Shown here: one piece after another, positions 25,105 to 33,604 of the stretch | Layout: each line of letters starts with the position of its first letter | Numbering within the stretch: the first letter of the stretch is position 1 | Source of the DNA: Caulobacter sp. S45 | Lineage (GTDB): Bacteria > Pseudomonadota > Alphaproteobacteria > Caulobacterales > Caulobacteraceae | Assembly (NCBI RefSeq): GCF_009765965.1 | Contig: NZ_LMUL01000010.1 | Span: forward strand, 233,294-297,293 | Direction of reading: 5' to 3' | DNA length: 64,000 bases | Notes under the pieces: generated by a model | Seen by the model: the letters and a program-made list of their open reading frames with translations, nothing else | Told to the model about the DNA's origin: nothing | Databases searched by the model: none | Translations under genes and position numbers: made by a program

Positions 25105-25545
25105 TCAGGCGTCCGCGACAGCCTGTTTGCGGGCCTCGGCTCCCCCCAGGGCGGCGGCGAGGGTTCGTTGCTCCAGGATGTGTATCGTCGCGTCTCGAAC
25201 ATCGAGGAAGGCGTGGCGGAGAAGGCAGTTCGTCTCGTCGGGACAGTCCTCGCAGCTCTGATAGAAGTTCAGGCTGACGCAGGGCAGCATGGCGAGGGGA
25301 CCGTCCGTCGCGCGGACCACATCGGCGAAGCTGATCTGGTCGGCCGGACGCGAGAGCGTGTATCCGCCCTGCGCCCCGCGACGCCCCTCGACCAGCCCCG
25401 CTCGCCGCAGGTCCGACATGATCGCTTCCAGGAATTTGCGGGAGATCGACTCGTCCCGCGCGATGGCGCTGACCTGGCGCGCGCCCCCATGCCGGGCGAT
25501 ATCGAGCAGCGCCTTGAGAGCGTAGCGGCCGCGTTGAGAGAGCAT
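25105..25545 (-). CDS. Rrf2-family Fe-S transcriptional regulator
   Basis: A 146-residue regulator. It begins with the Rrf2 signature MLSQRGRYALKALLDIARHG and the winged HTH (AIARDESISRKFLEAIMSDLRRAGLV, RRGAQGGYTLSRP). Four cysteines (C89, C98, C101, C107) in the usual region can hold an iron-sulfur cluster, as in IscR, NsrR and RirA. It may sense iron, NO or sulfur status. Located between the rhodanese gene (94 bases upstream) and the M1 gene, all on the minus strand, so a link with sulfur metabolism through the rhodanese is plausible but inferred. Confidence 0.92.
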   Translation of the reverse strand: MLSQRGRYALKALLDIARHGGARQVSAIARDESISRKFLEAIMSDLRRAGLVEGRRGAQGGYTLSRPADQISFADVVRATDGPLAMLPCVSLNFYQSCEDCPDETNCLLRHAFLDVRDATIHILEQRTLAAALGGAEARKQAVADA

Positions 25546-25639
25546 ATGGCGTTTTTCGTGCGATCGGCGGGGGCCTGCCTGGGCCGTCGCTCAGCTGTAG
25601 AGCGGCGCGGTCGCGGCGGCAACGGCGCCTAGCTCGCCC

Positions 25640-26038
25640 TCACCCAACCAAAGCCTTGCGATCCGTGTAGAGCCAGCGCTGGCCGGCTTCGAGCCGCCAA
25701 GCCCGCAGGCCGCCTTCGAGGTTGAAGACGCGAGTATAGCCCAGCTTCTGCAAGCTTTCAGTGGCGAGCGCGCCCCGATTGCCGCCGGCGCAGTAAAGTA
25801 CGAGCGGGGTGTCCTTGTCGCTCAAGACTTCGGAGATGGTGTATTCCAGCTGGCCGCGGCTCAGGTGGATGGCGGAGGCGAGCGGCGGGTTTTGCAGCAA
25901 CTCGACGTCGTCGCGGACATCGATGAGCAGGGCCCCGCGCGCGATCTCCAGGCGTGCATCGTCAGGTGTCAGTTCGGTGATCCGCGTGCGCGCGTCGGCG
26001 GCCAGGCGTCGGATGTCGGTATAGTCGTACGCAGGCAT
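25640..26038 (-). CDS. Rhodanese-like sulfurtransferase
   Basis: A 132-residue single rhodanese domain with the active Cys83 in LYCAGGNRGA, preceded by the CH2A-like LLIDVRDDVEL and followed by LEGGLRAWRL. The start at 26038 follows CCGAGG; 6 further in-frame residues upstream are less likely. It should carry a persulfide on Cys83 and donate sulfur. Its neighbour downstream is an Fe-S-type Rrf2 regulator. No signal peptide, so cytoplasmic. Confidence 0.9.
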   Translation of the reverse strand: MPAYDYTDIRRLAADARTRITELTPDDARLEIARGALLIDVRDDVELLQNPPLASAIHLSRGQLEYTISEVLSDKDTPLVLYCAGGNRGALATESLQKLGYTRVFNLEGGLRAWRLEAGQRWLYTDRKALVG

Positions 26039-26408
26039 GAGACGCCTCGGCTTCAACTCTCAAGGGCGCAGTCACAGTCTCCAGAAGAAGACGCCACGGG
26101 CAATTCTGGACGCCTACCCAGAGGGGCCATGCATTCCTTTCGATAGGCGACGATCTCATCGGTGCGGTGGATTGGCAAATCAGGGTCTCTCATCCGCAGA
26201 TCAGAAGATTTGAAAGCTCGACCGCGCGCATTCCACATTCGTCGCCGACCTCGTTGTGCGGTTCAGGGCGGGGATAAGGGATCGAGCCAAAATCCCACCA
26301 TTGTTATAGGAATTGAGCGGCGGGCCAGATTTTCTCGGTTTCCGCCGCCCGGCTTCGGCGCGAGCAATGCTGCCTCGGCTCGATCGAGCGCCAGCTTTGG
26401 AAGCGACC
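26039..26408 (+). promoter_or_regulatory. Divergent promoter region of the organosulfur cluster
   Basis: 370 bases between the rhodanese start (minus strand) and the aldo/keto reductase start. The segment near 26290-26320 is AT-richer and contains TTGTTATAGGAATTG, possibly part of a promoter for the plus-strand cluster. GGAAG at 26399-26403 is the ribosome binding site. I see no gene or clear operator here. Confidence 0.35.
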
Positions 26409-27362
26409 ATGCCAGTATTTGGACCCCTCAGCGTCAGTCGTCAGGGATATGGCGCCATGGGCTTGTCCAGCGTCTACGGGCGCGCCGAAGACGAAGCCTC
26501 GATCAAGACCCTGCATAGGGCGATAGACCTCGGCATAACCTTCTTCGACACCGCGACCGGCTATGGATCGGGCCACAACGAGGCGCTTCTGGGCCGGGCC
26601 CTGCGGGACCGGCGAGACGGGCTGGTGGTGGCCAGCAAGTTCATCCATCGCCCCCACGGCTCGGACGCGCCGCCGATCCGAGCCCGGGACGCCGTCGAGG
26701 CGAGCCTGAAGCGGCTCGGGCTGGATCACATCGACCTCTACTATCTGCACCGGGTCGATCCCTCGATCCCGATCGAGGAGTCCGTCGGCGAGCTCGGCCG
26801 GCTGCAGGGCGAGGGCAAGATCGGCGGCGTCGGGGTTTCGGAGGCGAGCGCCGACGGCCTGCGACGCGCCCATGGCGTGCACCCGCTGACCGCCTTGCAG
26901 AGCGAATACTCGCTGTGGACCCGCGATGTCGAAGTCGAGATCCTGCCGACGGCGCGCGAGCTTGGAATAGGCTTCGTCGCCTACAGCCCGCTCGGCCGCG
27001 GGTTCCTGGCGGGTTCCCAGGTGGTGGACGCCGACGACCGTCGTCACGTCCATCCCCGGTTCAAGCCCGAGGCGGTCGCCGCCAACGGCCGGCGGCGCGA
27101 GGTGATCGCGGCCGTGGCGCAGCGGTTGGGCGCGACCACCGCCCAGGTCAGCCTGGCCTGGGTGCTGTCCAAGGGCGTCGTCCCCATTCCCGGCACCCGC
27201 CACATCGCCCACCTGGAAGCCAACTGGGCCGCCAACGACCTCGCGCTCGATGCCGCCAGCGCGGCGGAGCTGGAGGCGGCCTTCCCCCTCGGCTCCACCG
27301 TGGGTGAGCGCTACCCGGCCGAGCAACTGAAGCTGGTGCCGGCGCAGCCCGTCGCCGCCTGA
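26409..27362 (+). CDS. Aldo/keto reductase
   Basis: A 317-residue NADPH-dependent reductase. The catalytic tetrad is D47, Y52, K77 and H114 (FFDTATGYGSGHNE, VVASKF, YYLHRV). The C-terminal cofactor part has the family segment GVVPIPGTRHIAHLEAN. It resembles the AKR13/YajO-like group. First gene of a plus-strand cluster and 33 bases before the TauD-like gene, so it probably reduces an aldehyde or ketone released by the oxygenases downstream. A longer in-frame start at 26313 lacks family homology. Confidence 0.9.
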   Translation: MPVFGPLSVSRQGYGAMGLSSVYGRAEDEASIKTLHRAIDLGITFFDTATGYGSGHNEALLGRALRDRRDGLVVASKFIHRPHGSDAPPIRARDAVEASLKRLGLDHIDLYYLHRVDPSIPIEESVGELGRLQGEGKIGGVGVSEASADGLRRAHGVHPLTALQSEYSLWTRDVEVEILPTARELGIGFVAYSPLGRGFLAGSQVVDADDRRHVHPRFKPEAVAANGRRREVIAAVAQRLGATTAQVSLAWVLSKGVVPIPGTRHIAHLEANWAANDLALDAASAAELEAAFPLGSTVGERYPAEQLKLVPAQPVAA

Positions 27363-27395
27363 TCCCAGATCGAAATTTCACCAAGAGGATTTGCC

Positions 27396-28379
27396 ATGAG
27401 CGCCGTCGAGGCCCTGCGGGGCGACATCCGGGCTGAAGACCCGCACAGCTACGCTCGCATCTCCGTCGATCCGGTCACGCCGGTCATCGGCGCGGAGATT
27501 TCCGGCGTCGACCTCAGCCAGCCGCTGGACGCGGAGACGGCGGCGGATATTCGCAAGGCGCTGCACAACTGGCGCGTGGTGTTCTTCCGCGACCAGGATC
27601 TCACCAACGATCAGCTGAAGGCGGTGGGACGCGCCTTCGGACCCCTGACCCCGGCCCACCCAATCGCTGAGGGCCTGGACGACCATCCCGAGATCTGGGA
27701 GCGGTCGGTGGAGGACTACCGCAAGCGCCGCGTCGCCAACGACGCCGCCCCTCCCAGCCGCCAGCCGCCGCGCGACTACAAGGGCTGGCATATCGACATC
27801 ACCTTCGTCGCCAATCCGAACCGCTATTCGATCCTCTACGGCGTCGAGATTCCGCGCTTCGGCGGCGACACCCTGTTCGCCAACCTGATCGAGGCCTATG
27901 CGGGGCTGTCGCCGGCGATCCGCACCCTGGTCGACGGCCTGCAATCGGTGCACCGCACCAGCAGCTACGACTCCGCAGGGAGCAGCAAGCCCCGGCGCGA
28001 CGGCCGCTCGCCGGGGCCGTTCGCCTCGCTGCATCCCCTCGTACGGATTCACCCGGAGACGGGCGAGAAGCTGCTGTTCCTCAATCCCGGCACCACCAGC
28101 CACATCGTCGGCTTGAAGGAGCGCGAGAGCCAGGCGCTGATCGACCTGCTCTACGGCGAAGTGACCCGGCCGGAATACCAGGTCCGCTTCCACTGGCGGC
28201 CCGGCTCGCTGGTGATCTGGGACAACCAGGCGGTCGCCCACGCCGGTCCGATCGACTACGCCCACTTCGACCTGCCCCGCACGGTGCGCCGGATCACCGT
28301 CGCCGGCGAGCCGCCGGTCGGCCCCGATGGCTTCGTCTCCCGTCCACTGGACGGCGAACTGTTCAACGTGCTGGGCTGA
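27396..28379 (+). CDS. TauD/TfdA-family Fe(II)/2-oxoglutarate dioxygenase
   Basis: A 327-residue dioxygenase. The iron ligands are H132 and D134 (KGWHIDITF) and H282 (VAHAGP), with Arg298/299 for 2-oxoglutarate. The family N terminus GAEISGVDLSQPL is present. Members release sulfite from taurine and other alkyl sulfonates or sulfates, or cleave ether bonds of phenoxy acids. Being directly joined to an SsuABC-type importer and a flavin monooxygenase, it most likely desulfonates or cleaves an organosulfur compound. AGAGGA precedes the ATG. Its TGA shares one base with the next start (TGATG). Confidence 0.92.
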   Translation: MSAVEALRGDIRAEDPHSYARISVDPVTPVIGAEISGVDLSQPLDAETAADIRKALHNWRVVFFRDQDLTNDQLKAVGRAFGPLTPAHPIAEGLDDHPEIWERSVEDYRKRRVANDAAPPSRQPPRDYKGWHIDITFVANPNRYSILYGVEIPRFGGDTLFANLIEAYAGLSPAIRTLVDGLQSVHRTSSYDSAGSSKPRRDGRSPGPFASLHPLVRIHPETGEKLLFLNPGTTSHIVGLKERESQALIDLLYGEVTRPEYQVRFHWRPGSLVIWDNQAVAHAGPIDYAHFDLPRTVRRITVAGEPPVGPDGFVSRPLDGELFNVLG

Positions 28380-29521
28380 TGCCCCGCCGGGTGGAAACGG
28401 GCGAGGCGAGGGGCTTCGCGGGCCTGGCGGTCTTCGTCGCCGTCTCGGTGGCGCTCCTGTTCGCCTTCGCGCCCAACCGGCGACATGGGGGTCCGGGGGT
28501 GGGGCTCGCCCTGTCGGCGCCGCTGCCGGACAAGGTCCCGCCCGGGACCACGCTGGTGGTCGGCGATCCGATCACCCAGTGGGTGTTCGAGCGCAACGGC
28601 TGGGACAAGCAGCTGCCCTTCACCATCAAATGGGCCCAGATCACCGGCGGCCCGGAGGTCACCGAGGCTTTCCACGCCAGGGCGCTGGATGTCGGCCTGG
28701 GGGCCAACGTGCCGCCGATCCACGCCGTCTGGGTCGGCCTGCCGGTGAAGATCATCGCCTTCCGCGAGCGGCGCGATCCGCTGGACCACCCCTCTTATGT
28801 GCTGGGGGTTGCGCCCAAGGGCGGGGTGGACAGCCTGGCGGACCTGAAAGGCAAGCGCATCGCCTTCAGCCCAAGCCAGATCCAGAGCGAGATCGTGCTG
28901 CAGACCCTTAGGGCCGCGGGGCTGAAGACCAGCGAGGTGAGGCTGGTGGAACTGCCCTCCAGCATCGGCGGGGACGTCTACACCACCTCGCTCGCCAGCA
29001 ATGTGGTGGACGTGGCGCCGCTCGGCAGTGGGATCATCTCGGAGCGGTATCTGCGCAAGTTCGCCAGCGACGGCGCCAAGACGCTCTCCCATCCGCCCTT
29101 TCGCGACGACGCGCTTGTCGCCTACACGCCCGTCGAGGTGCTGCAGAATCCGGCCAAGGCGGCGGCGCTCAAGGTCTTCGTGCGCTATTGGGGCATGGCC
29201 CAGGCCTGGGAGCAGGCCCATCCCGACGAGCTGGCCGAAGGCTACTATGTCCGGCAGCAGGGCCTGAAGCTGGCGGACGCCAGGCTGATCCTGAAGGCGG
29301 CCGGCGACATCGTCATTCCCCAGGACTGGAGGGGGGCGGTCGCCTACCAGCAGGCGGCGATCGATCTGATGGCGCCCCAGATGGGCCATCCGCGGTTCGA
29401 CGCCGCCACCCTGTTCGACCACCGCTTCGAGCGGCTGGCGGGCGACGCCGCCAGCACGGAGCTCGGCGAGAGATCTCCGCCACGGACCTCCCCTCCGGCC
29501 GACAAGGCAGGTCGATCATGA
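28379..29521 (+). CDS. ABC transporter substrate-binding protein, sulfonate/nitrate (SsuA/NMT1) type
   Basis: A 380-residue binding protein. Residues about 13-32 are one hydrophobic helix without a clear cleavage site or lipobox, so it may stay anchored in the inner membrane. The fold shows VVGDPITQWVFERNG, ALDVGLGANVPPIHA, LKGKRIAFSPSQIQSEI and VVDVAPLGSGIISERY, as in aliphatic-sulfonate binding proteins. It overlaps both neighbours (TGATG and ATGA), so it is translationally coupled within the cluster. The ligand is probably an alkyl or aryl sulfonate or sulfate ester; this is inference. Confidence 0.9.
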   Translation: MPRRVETGEARGFAGLAVFVAVSVALLFAFAPNRRHGGPGVGLALSAPLPDKVPPGTTLVVGDPITQWVFERNGWDKQLPFTIKWAQITGGPEVTEAFHARALDVGLGANVPPIHAVWVGLPVKIIAFRERRDPLDHPSYVLGVAPKGGVDSLADLKGKRIAFSPSQIQSEIVLQTLRAAGLKTSEVRLVELPSSIGGDVYTTSLASNVVDVAPLGSGIISERYLRKFASDGAKTLSHPPFRDDALVAYTPVEVLQNPAKAAALKVFVRYWGMAQAWEQAHPDELAEGYYVRQQGLKLADARLILKAAGDIVIPQDWRGAVAYQQAAIDLMAPQMGHPRFDAATLFDHRFERLAGDAASTELGERSPPRTSPPADKAGRS

Positions 29522-30387
29522 CCATCGATATACGCACCTTGCCGACGATCGAGGCCAACGTCCGGCGGCGACCCGCCGCGCGGACCTCGTCCGCCGTCGC
29601 CGAGCGGCGCCGCATCCCTTTGGCGCCCGGCGCGCCGCGAAGGTGGGGCTGGATCATCGGGCCGGCGCTGCTTCTGCTCTACTGGTCGGTGCTGTCGGCC
29701 ACGGGCTTCCTCGACACGCGCATCCTGCCCGCGCCCTGGACGGCTGTGACCACGGCGGTCGAGCTGATCCGCGAGGGCCGGCTGCAGGAGAACCTTGCGG
29801 TGTCCGCCGGACGGGCGGCCGCGGGCCTGGTGTTCGGCGTCGCCGCCGGCGTGCTGCTGGCGCTCGTCTCTGGGCTCAACCGCCTCGGCGGCTATGTGAT
29901 CGACGGCGTGGTGCAGTTGAAGCGCGGCATCCCGATCCTGGCGGTGATCCCGTTCATGGTGCTGTGGTTCGGGATCGGGGAGGGGATGAAGGTCGCCACC
30001 ATCGCGATCACCGTCTTCTTCCCGATCTACCTGCACACCCACAGCGCGCTCCGCGCCATCGAGCTGAAGCAGGTGGAGCTGGCCGAGACGCTAAGGCTCA
30101 GCCGCTGGCAGTTCGTGCGCCATGTGGTGGTCCCGGCCGCCCTGCCGGGCTTCCTGACCGGCCTGCGGTTCGGCGTGACCTCCGCGTGGCTGGCGCTGGT
30201 GGTGGTCGAGCAGCTGAACGCCACCAGCGGCGTCGGCTACATGGTGACGCTGGCGCGCAACTACGCCCAGTCCGACGTGATGCTGGTGGGGCTGGTGGTC
30301 TACGCCCTGCTCGGCTTCTGCTCCGACGCCGGCGTCCGCCTGCTGGAAAAGCGCGCGCTCGGCTGGAGAAGGACGTTGGGTCAATGA
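29518..30387 (+). CDS. ABC transporter permease, SsuC type
   Basis: A 289-residue inner-membrane protein with about six helices after a basic N-terminal tail of some 40 residues. The EAA loop for contact with the ATPase is ELAETLRLSRWQFVRHVVVPAALPG. Starts at the ATG overlapping the stop of the binding protein (ATGA), and its own TGA overlaps the ATPase start. It forms the channel of the sulfonate-type importer together with its neighbours. Confidence 0.93.
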   Translation: MTIDIRTLPTIEANVRRRPAARTSSAVAERRRIPLAPGAPRRWGWIIGPALLLLYWSVLSATGFLDTRILPAPWTAVTTAVELIREGRLQENLAVSAGRAAAGLVFGVAAGVLLALVSGLNRLGGYVIDGVVQLKRGIPILAVIPFMVLWFGIGEGMKVATIAITVFFPIYLHTHSALRAIELKQVELAETLRLSRWQFVRHVVVPAALPGFLTGLRFGVTSAWLALVVVEQLNATSGVGYMVTLARNYAQSDVMLVGLVVYALLGFCSDAGVRLLEKRALGWRRTLGQ

Positions 30388-31118
30388 GCGTCGTGGTCCG
30401 CGTGCGCGGCCTGACGCGCCGCTTCGCCGTCAAGGGCGTGCTGAACGGGCTGGACCTCGACATCCACCGGGGCGAGTTCGTCGCCCTGCTCGGTCGCAGC
30501 GGTTCGGGCAAGAGCACACTGCTGCGCGCGCTCGCCGATCTCGACCACGAGGCCGAAGGCGAGGGGGAACTGGTCACGCCCTCGCGCCTGTCGGTGGTGT
30601 TCCAGGACGCGCGCCTGCTTCCCTGGAAGCGGGTGCTGGACAATGTGATCCTCGGGCTGGAGGGGCCCGACGTGCGGGCGCGCGGCCGCAAGGCCTTGGC
30701 CGAGATGGAGCTCGACGGGCTGGAGGACGCCTGGCCGCACGAGCTGTCGGGAGGTCAGCAACAGCGGGTGGCGCTCGCGCGCTCGCTGGTGCGCCAGCCC
30801 GACCTGCTGCTGGCCGACGAGCCGTTCGGGGCGCTCGATGCGCTGACCCGCATCCGCATGCATGTGCTGCTGCGCCGCCTGTCCGACCTCTACAACCCCG
30901 CGATCCTGCTCGTCACCCACGACGTCGACGAGGCGATCGAGCTGGCCGACCGGGTGGTGGTGCTCGACGGCGGCCGTCTGATCGCCGACGTCCGAGTGGC
31001 GCTGCCGCCCGAGGGCGCCCCTCGCCGCGAAGCGTCCGCCGTGCTCCGCGGCCGGTTCCTCGGGCTCCTTGGCGTCGAGACATCCCAAGCCGCCAGCCAC
31101 GAGAGAATCAAAGCATGA
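30384..31118 (+). CDS. ABC transporter ATP-binding protein, SsuB type
   Basis: A 244-residue ATPase with Walker A GRSGSGKST (37-45), Q-loop VVFQDARLLPW (Q74), signature LSGGQQQ (121-127), Walker B LLLADEPFGALD (141-152) and switch His in LLVTHDVDEA. VVFQDARLLPWK and EPFGALDALTR are typical of the SsuB/TauB subfamily. Both ends overlap the neighbouring genes by 4 bases. It energises the importer. Confidence 0.95.
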   Translation: MSVVVRVRGLTRRFAVKGVLNGLDLDIHRGEFVALLGRSGSGKSTLLRALADLDHEAEGEGELVTPSRLSVVFQDARLLPWKRVLDNVILGLEGPDVRARGRKALAEMELDGLEDAWPHELSGGQQQRVALARSLVRQPDLLLADEPFGALDALTRIRMHVLLRRLSDLYNPAILLVTHDVDEAIELADRVVVLDGGRLIADVRVALPPEGAPRREASAVLRGRFLGLLGVETSQAASHERIKA

Positions 31119-32479
31119 CCGGGACACGGAAGCTGCGCCTGGGGGCGTTTTTGCAGGCCACCGGCCACCACGTCGCCGCCTGGCTGCATCCGACGGCGCA
31201 GGCGGACGCGGGCCTGAGCCTCGACCACTACAAGGCGCTCGCGCAGACCGCCGAGCGGGGCAAGTTCGATCTCGTCTTCGTGGCCGACAGTCCCGGCGGC
31301 TATTCGGATTTCACCGACCCCGAGACCTTCCGCCAGAACGCCAAGGCGGCCTATTTCGAGCCCGTGACGCTCTGGTCGGCGCTGTCGGTCGTGACAAGGC
31401 ATGTCGGCTTCGTCGCCACCTCCAGCACCACCTACGAAGACCCCTACACCACGGCGCGAAAGTTCGCCTCGCTCGACTGGCTCTCCGGGGGGCGCGCGGG
31501 CTGGAACGTGGTCACTACCGGCGTCGACGTCTCGGCCAACTTCAGCCAGACCGAGCACCTCGACCATGCCAGGCGCTACGAGCGCGCGGAAGAGTACATC
31601 GACGTGGTCAAGGGCCTGTGGGACACCTACGAGGACGACGCCTTCCTGCGCGATCGCGCCTCGGGCGTTTTCCTCGACACCGGCAAGTTCCACCTGCTGG
31701 CCCATGTGGGGCCGCACTTCCAGGTGCGCGGGCCGTTGAACATCGGTCGTCCGCCGCAGGGCTATCCGGTCATCGTACAGGCGGGAGCCTCCGAACCGGG
31801 TCGCGAACTCGCCGCGCGGACCGCCGAGGTGATCTTCACCGCCAACTTGGTGATCGAGGACGCGCGCGAGTTCTACGCCGACGTGAAGGCCCGCATGACC
31901 CGGTACGGCCGCCGGCCCGACAGTCTCCTGGTCATGCCCGGCATCTTCCCGGTGCTCGGCGGCGACGAGGCCGAGGCCAAGGCCAATTACGAGGAACTTC
32001 AAGCGCTTGTGGCTCCCGAGATCGCCTGGTCGATCCTGCGCCGTCACTACCAGGGCATGGACCTTTCCGGCCTTTCCCTCGACGACAAGGCGCCGCCGCC
32101 GCCGTCGGACACTAACGGCAGCAAGAGCCGGCTGAAGCTGGTGTCGGACTTGGTCGAGCGGGAGCGCCCCACGCTGCGCCAGCTCTACCGCCAGATTTCC
32201 ACCGCCCGCGGCCACCTGACCGTCGTCGGCACGCCCGAAACGATCGCCGACACCATCCAGCACTGGTTCGAGACGGGGGCTGCGGACGGCTTCAACCTCA
32301 TGCCGCCGACCCTGCCGGCGGGGCTCGATGACTTCGTGGACCAGGTGGTTCCGCTGCTCCAGGCGCGAGGCTTGTTCCGCACGGAGTACGAGGGCGCGAG
32401 CCTGCGCGAGAACCTCGGGCTGACGCGACCGCCGAACAGCCTGGCGCTGCGCGACGCCCCTCGGGCGGTCAGCGCCTGA
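31115..32479 (+). CDS. FMN-dependent monooxygenase of the NtaA/SnaA/DszA family
   Basis: A 454-residue bacterial-luciferase-fold (LLM) oxygenase. Family segments are LRLGAFLQATGHHVAAWLHP, TAERGKFDLVFVADS, GRAGWNVVTTG and YPVIVQAGASEPGRELAART. The relatives DszA, NtaA and SnaA use FMNH2 from a partner reductase to attack sulfones, amines and other xenobiotics. With the dioxygenase and sulfonate importer it suggests two oxidative steps on one sulfur substrate. Its start overlaps the ATPase stop; the NfsA-type flavoprotein follows by 25 bases and could be the flavin reductase. Confidence 0.92.
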   Translation: MTGTRKLRLGAFLQATGHHVAAWLHPTAQADAGLSLDHYKALAQTAERGKFDLVFVADSPGGYSDFTDPETFRQNAKAAYFEPVTLWSALSVVTRHVGFVATSSTTYEDPYTTARKFASLDWLSGGRAGWNVVTTGVDVSANFSQTEHLDHARRYERAEEYIDVVKGLWDTYEDDAFLRDRASGVFLDTGKFHLLAHVGPHFQVRGPLNIGRPPQGYPVIVQAGASEPGRELAARTAEVIFTANLVIEDAREFYADVKARMTRYGRRPDSLLVMPGIFPVLGGDEAEAKANYEELQALVAPEIAWSILRRHYQGMDLSGLSLDDKAPPPPSDTNGSKSRLKLVSDLVERERPTLRQLYRQISTARGHLTVVGTPETIADTIQHWFETGAADGFNLMPPTLPAGLDDFVDQVVPLLQARGLFRTEYEGASLRENLGLTRPPNSLALRDAPRAVSA

Positions 32480-32504
32480 TCTCGACAAAGCCGGAAGATC
32501 AGCC

Positions 32505-33353
32505 ATGAACCAGATCGCTCCCTTCAATATCGCGGACGACATCGATCCTCGCGCCTGGGCGCGCTATCGCCAGGCCGACGGACCCGAGCCGTTAGCGTCG
32601 AATGCGACGGTGGACCTGTTGCTGGCGCATCGTTCTGTGCGCGCCTTCACCTCGGCTCCGGTTCCCGACGAGGTCCTGACCACCCTGATCGCGGCGGCTC
32701 AGTCGGCGCCGTCGTCGTCCAATCTGCAGGTCTGGTCGGTGGTGGCGGTGCGGGAGCCGGACCGCAAGGCCCGGCTGGCGCAGCTCGCCGGCGGGCAGCG
32801 CCAGATCGTGGAGGCGCCGTTGTTGCTGGTCTGGTTGATCGACTTCGATCGGCTGACCCAGCTCGCACGGCTCAGGGGCGTGGAGTGCAAGGCGCTCGAC
32901 TACCTGGAGACCTTTGTGCTGGGCGCGGTGGACACCTCCCTCGCCGCGCAAAACGCATTGGTGGCCCTGGAATCGTTGGGTTACGGCGGCTGCTACATCG
33001 GCGGCATCCGCAATCATCCGGCGGAGGTGGCCGCCGAGCTCGACCTGCCGCCCAAGGTGTTCCCGCTGTTCGGCCTGACCGTGGGGCGGCCCGATCCGGA
33101 ACGGCCGGCCTCGGTCAAGCCGAGACTGCCGCAGCCAGCCGTGCTGTTCCAGGAAACCTACGGCTGGACGTCGGTCCAGCGCGCCGCCGCGGAAACCTAT
33201 GGCCCGGCGCTGCGCAGCTTTCAGCGCGAGCAGGGGCTCGCGGAGCGGGACTGGATCGACCAGGCCTGCGCCCGCACCCATGGCCCCGACAGCATGGCGG
33301 GACGCCACGTCCTGCGAGAGGTCCTTCAAGATCTCGGTTTCGAGTTGCGGTAG
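32505..33353 (+). CDS. NfsA-type NAD(P)H-dependent flavin/nitroreductase
   Basis: A 282-residue FMN enzyme of the nitroreductase superfamily, NfsA/FRP branch. The FMN-binding segments HRSVRAFTSAPVPDE, AAQSAPSSSNLQVWSV and ALESLGYGGCYIGGIRN are present, and GLTVGRP marks the core end. NfsA/FRP proteins reduce FMN with NADPH, so this is the best candidate for supplying FMNH2 to the adjacent monooxygenase. GGAAG precedes the ATG. It ends the tight cluster; the next gene is a TonB receptor 251 bases later. Confidence 0.9.
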   Translation: MNQIAPFNIADDIDPRAWARYRQADGPEPLASNATVDLLLAHRSVRAFTSAPVPDEVLTTLIAAAQSAPSSSNLQVWSVVAVREPDRKARLAQLAGGQRQIVEAPLLLVWLIDFDRLTQLARLRGVECKALDYLETFVLGAVDTSLAAQNALVALESLGYGGCYIGGIRNHPAEVAAELDLPPKVFPLFGLTVGRPDPERPASVKPRLPQPAVLFQETYGWTSVQRAAAETYGPALRSFQREQGLAERDWIDQACARTHGPDSMAGRHVLREVLQDLGFELR

Positions 33354-33604
33354 TATAGCTGCCGTGGAGTTGGTGCGGTCTTTCGAATTATAGACCGAAT
33401 TATTGCGATCTGTGGTGGTGTTTTATATATTCGCATGTATAGATGTTCGTGTTGCAAGATTTTCGGCAGAAAAACTGAAGGCGAGATAAGTTTGTTGTGG
33501 TTGTGTCGTTGGCCGCCAGCATCTAATTCCTACCGACCCGAGGGGAATTGGCGAGCTAGTCTGATCGACTGTGTCCGCCACCGGGGACGAGAGGCGGACA
33601 CACG
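33354..33604 (+). promoter_or_regulatory. AT-rich promoter region of the second TonB receptor
   Basis: 251 bases that stand out from the GC-rich surroundings, especially 33375-33500 with runs such as TTTTATATATTCGC and GAATTATAGACCGAATTATT (two GAATTAT copies 14 bases apart). This suggests an independently regulated promoter for the receptor. GAGAGG lies about 10 bases before its ATG. No operator consensus could be assigned. Confidence 0.45.
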
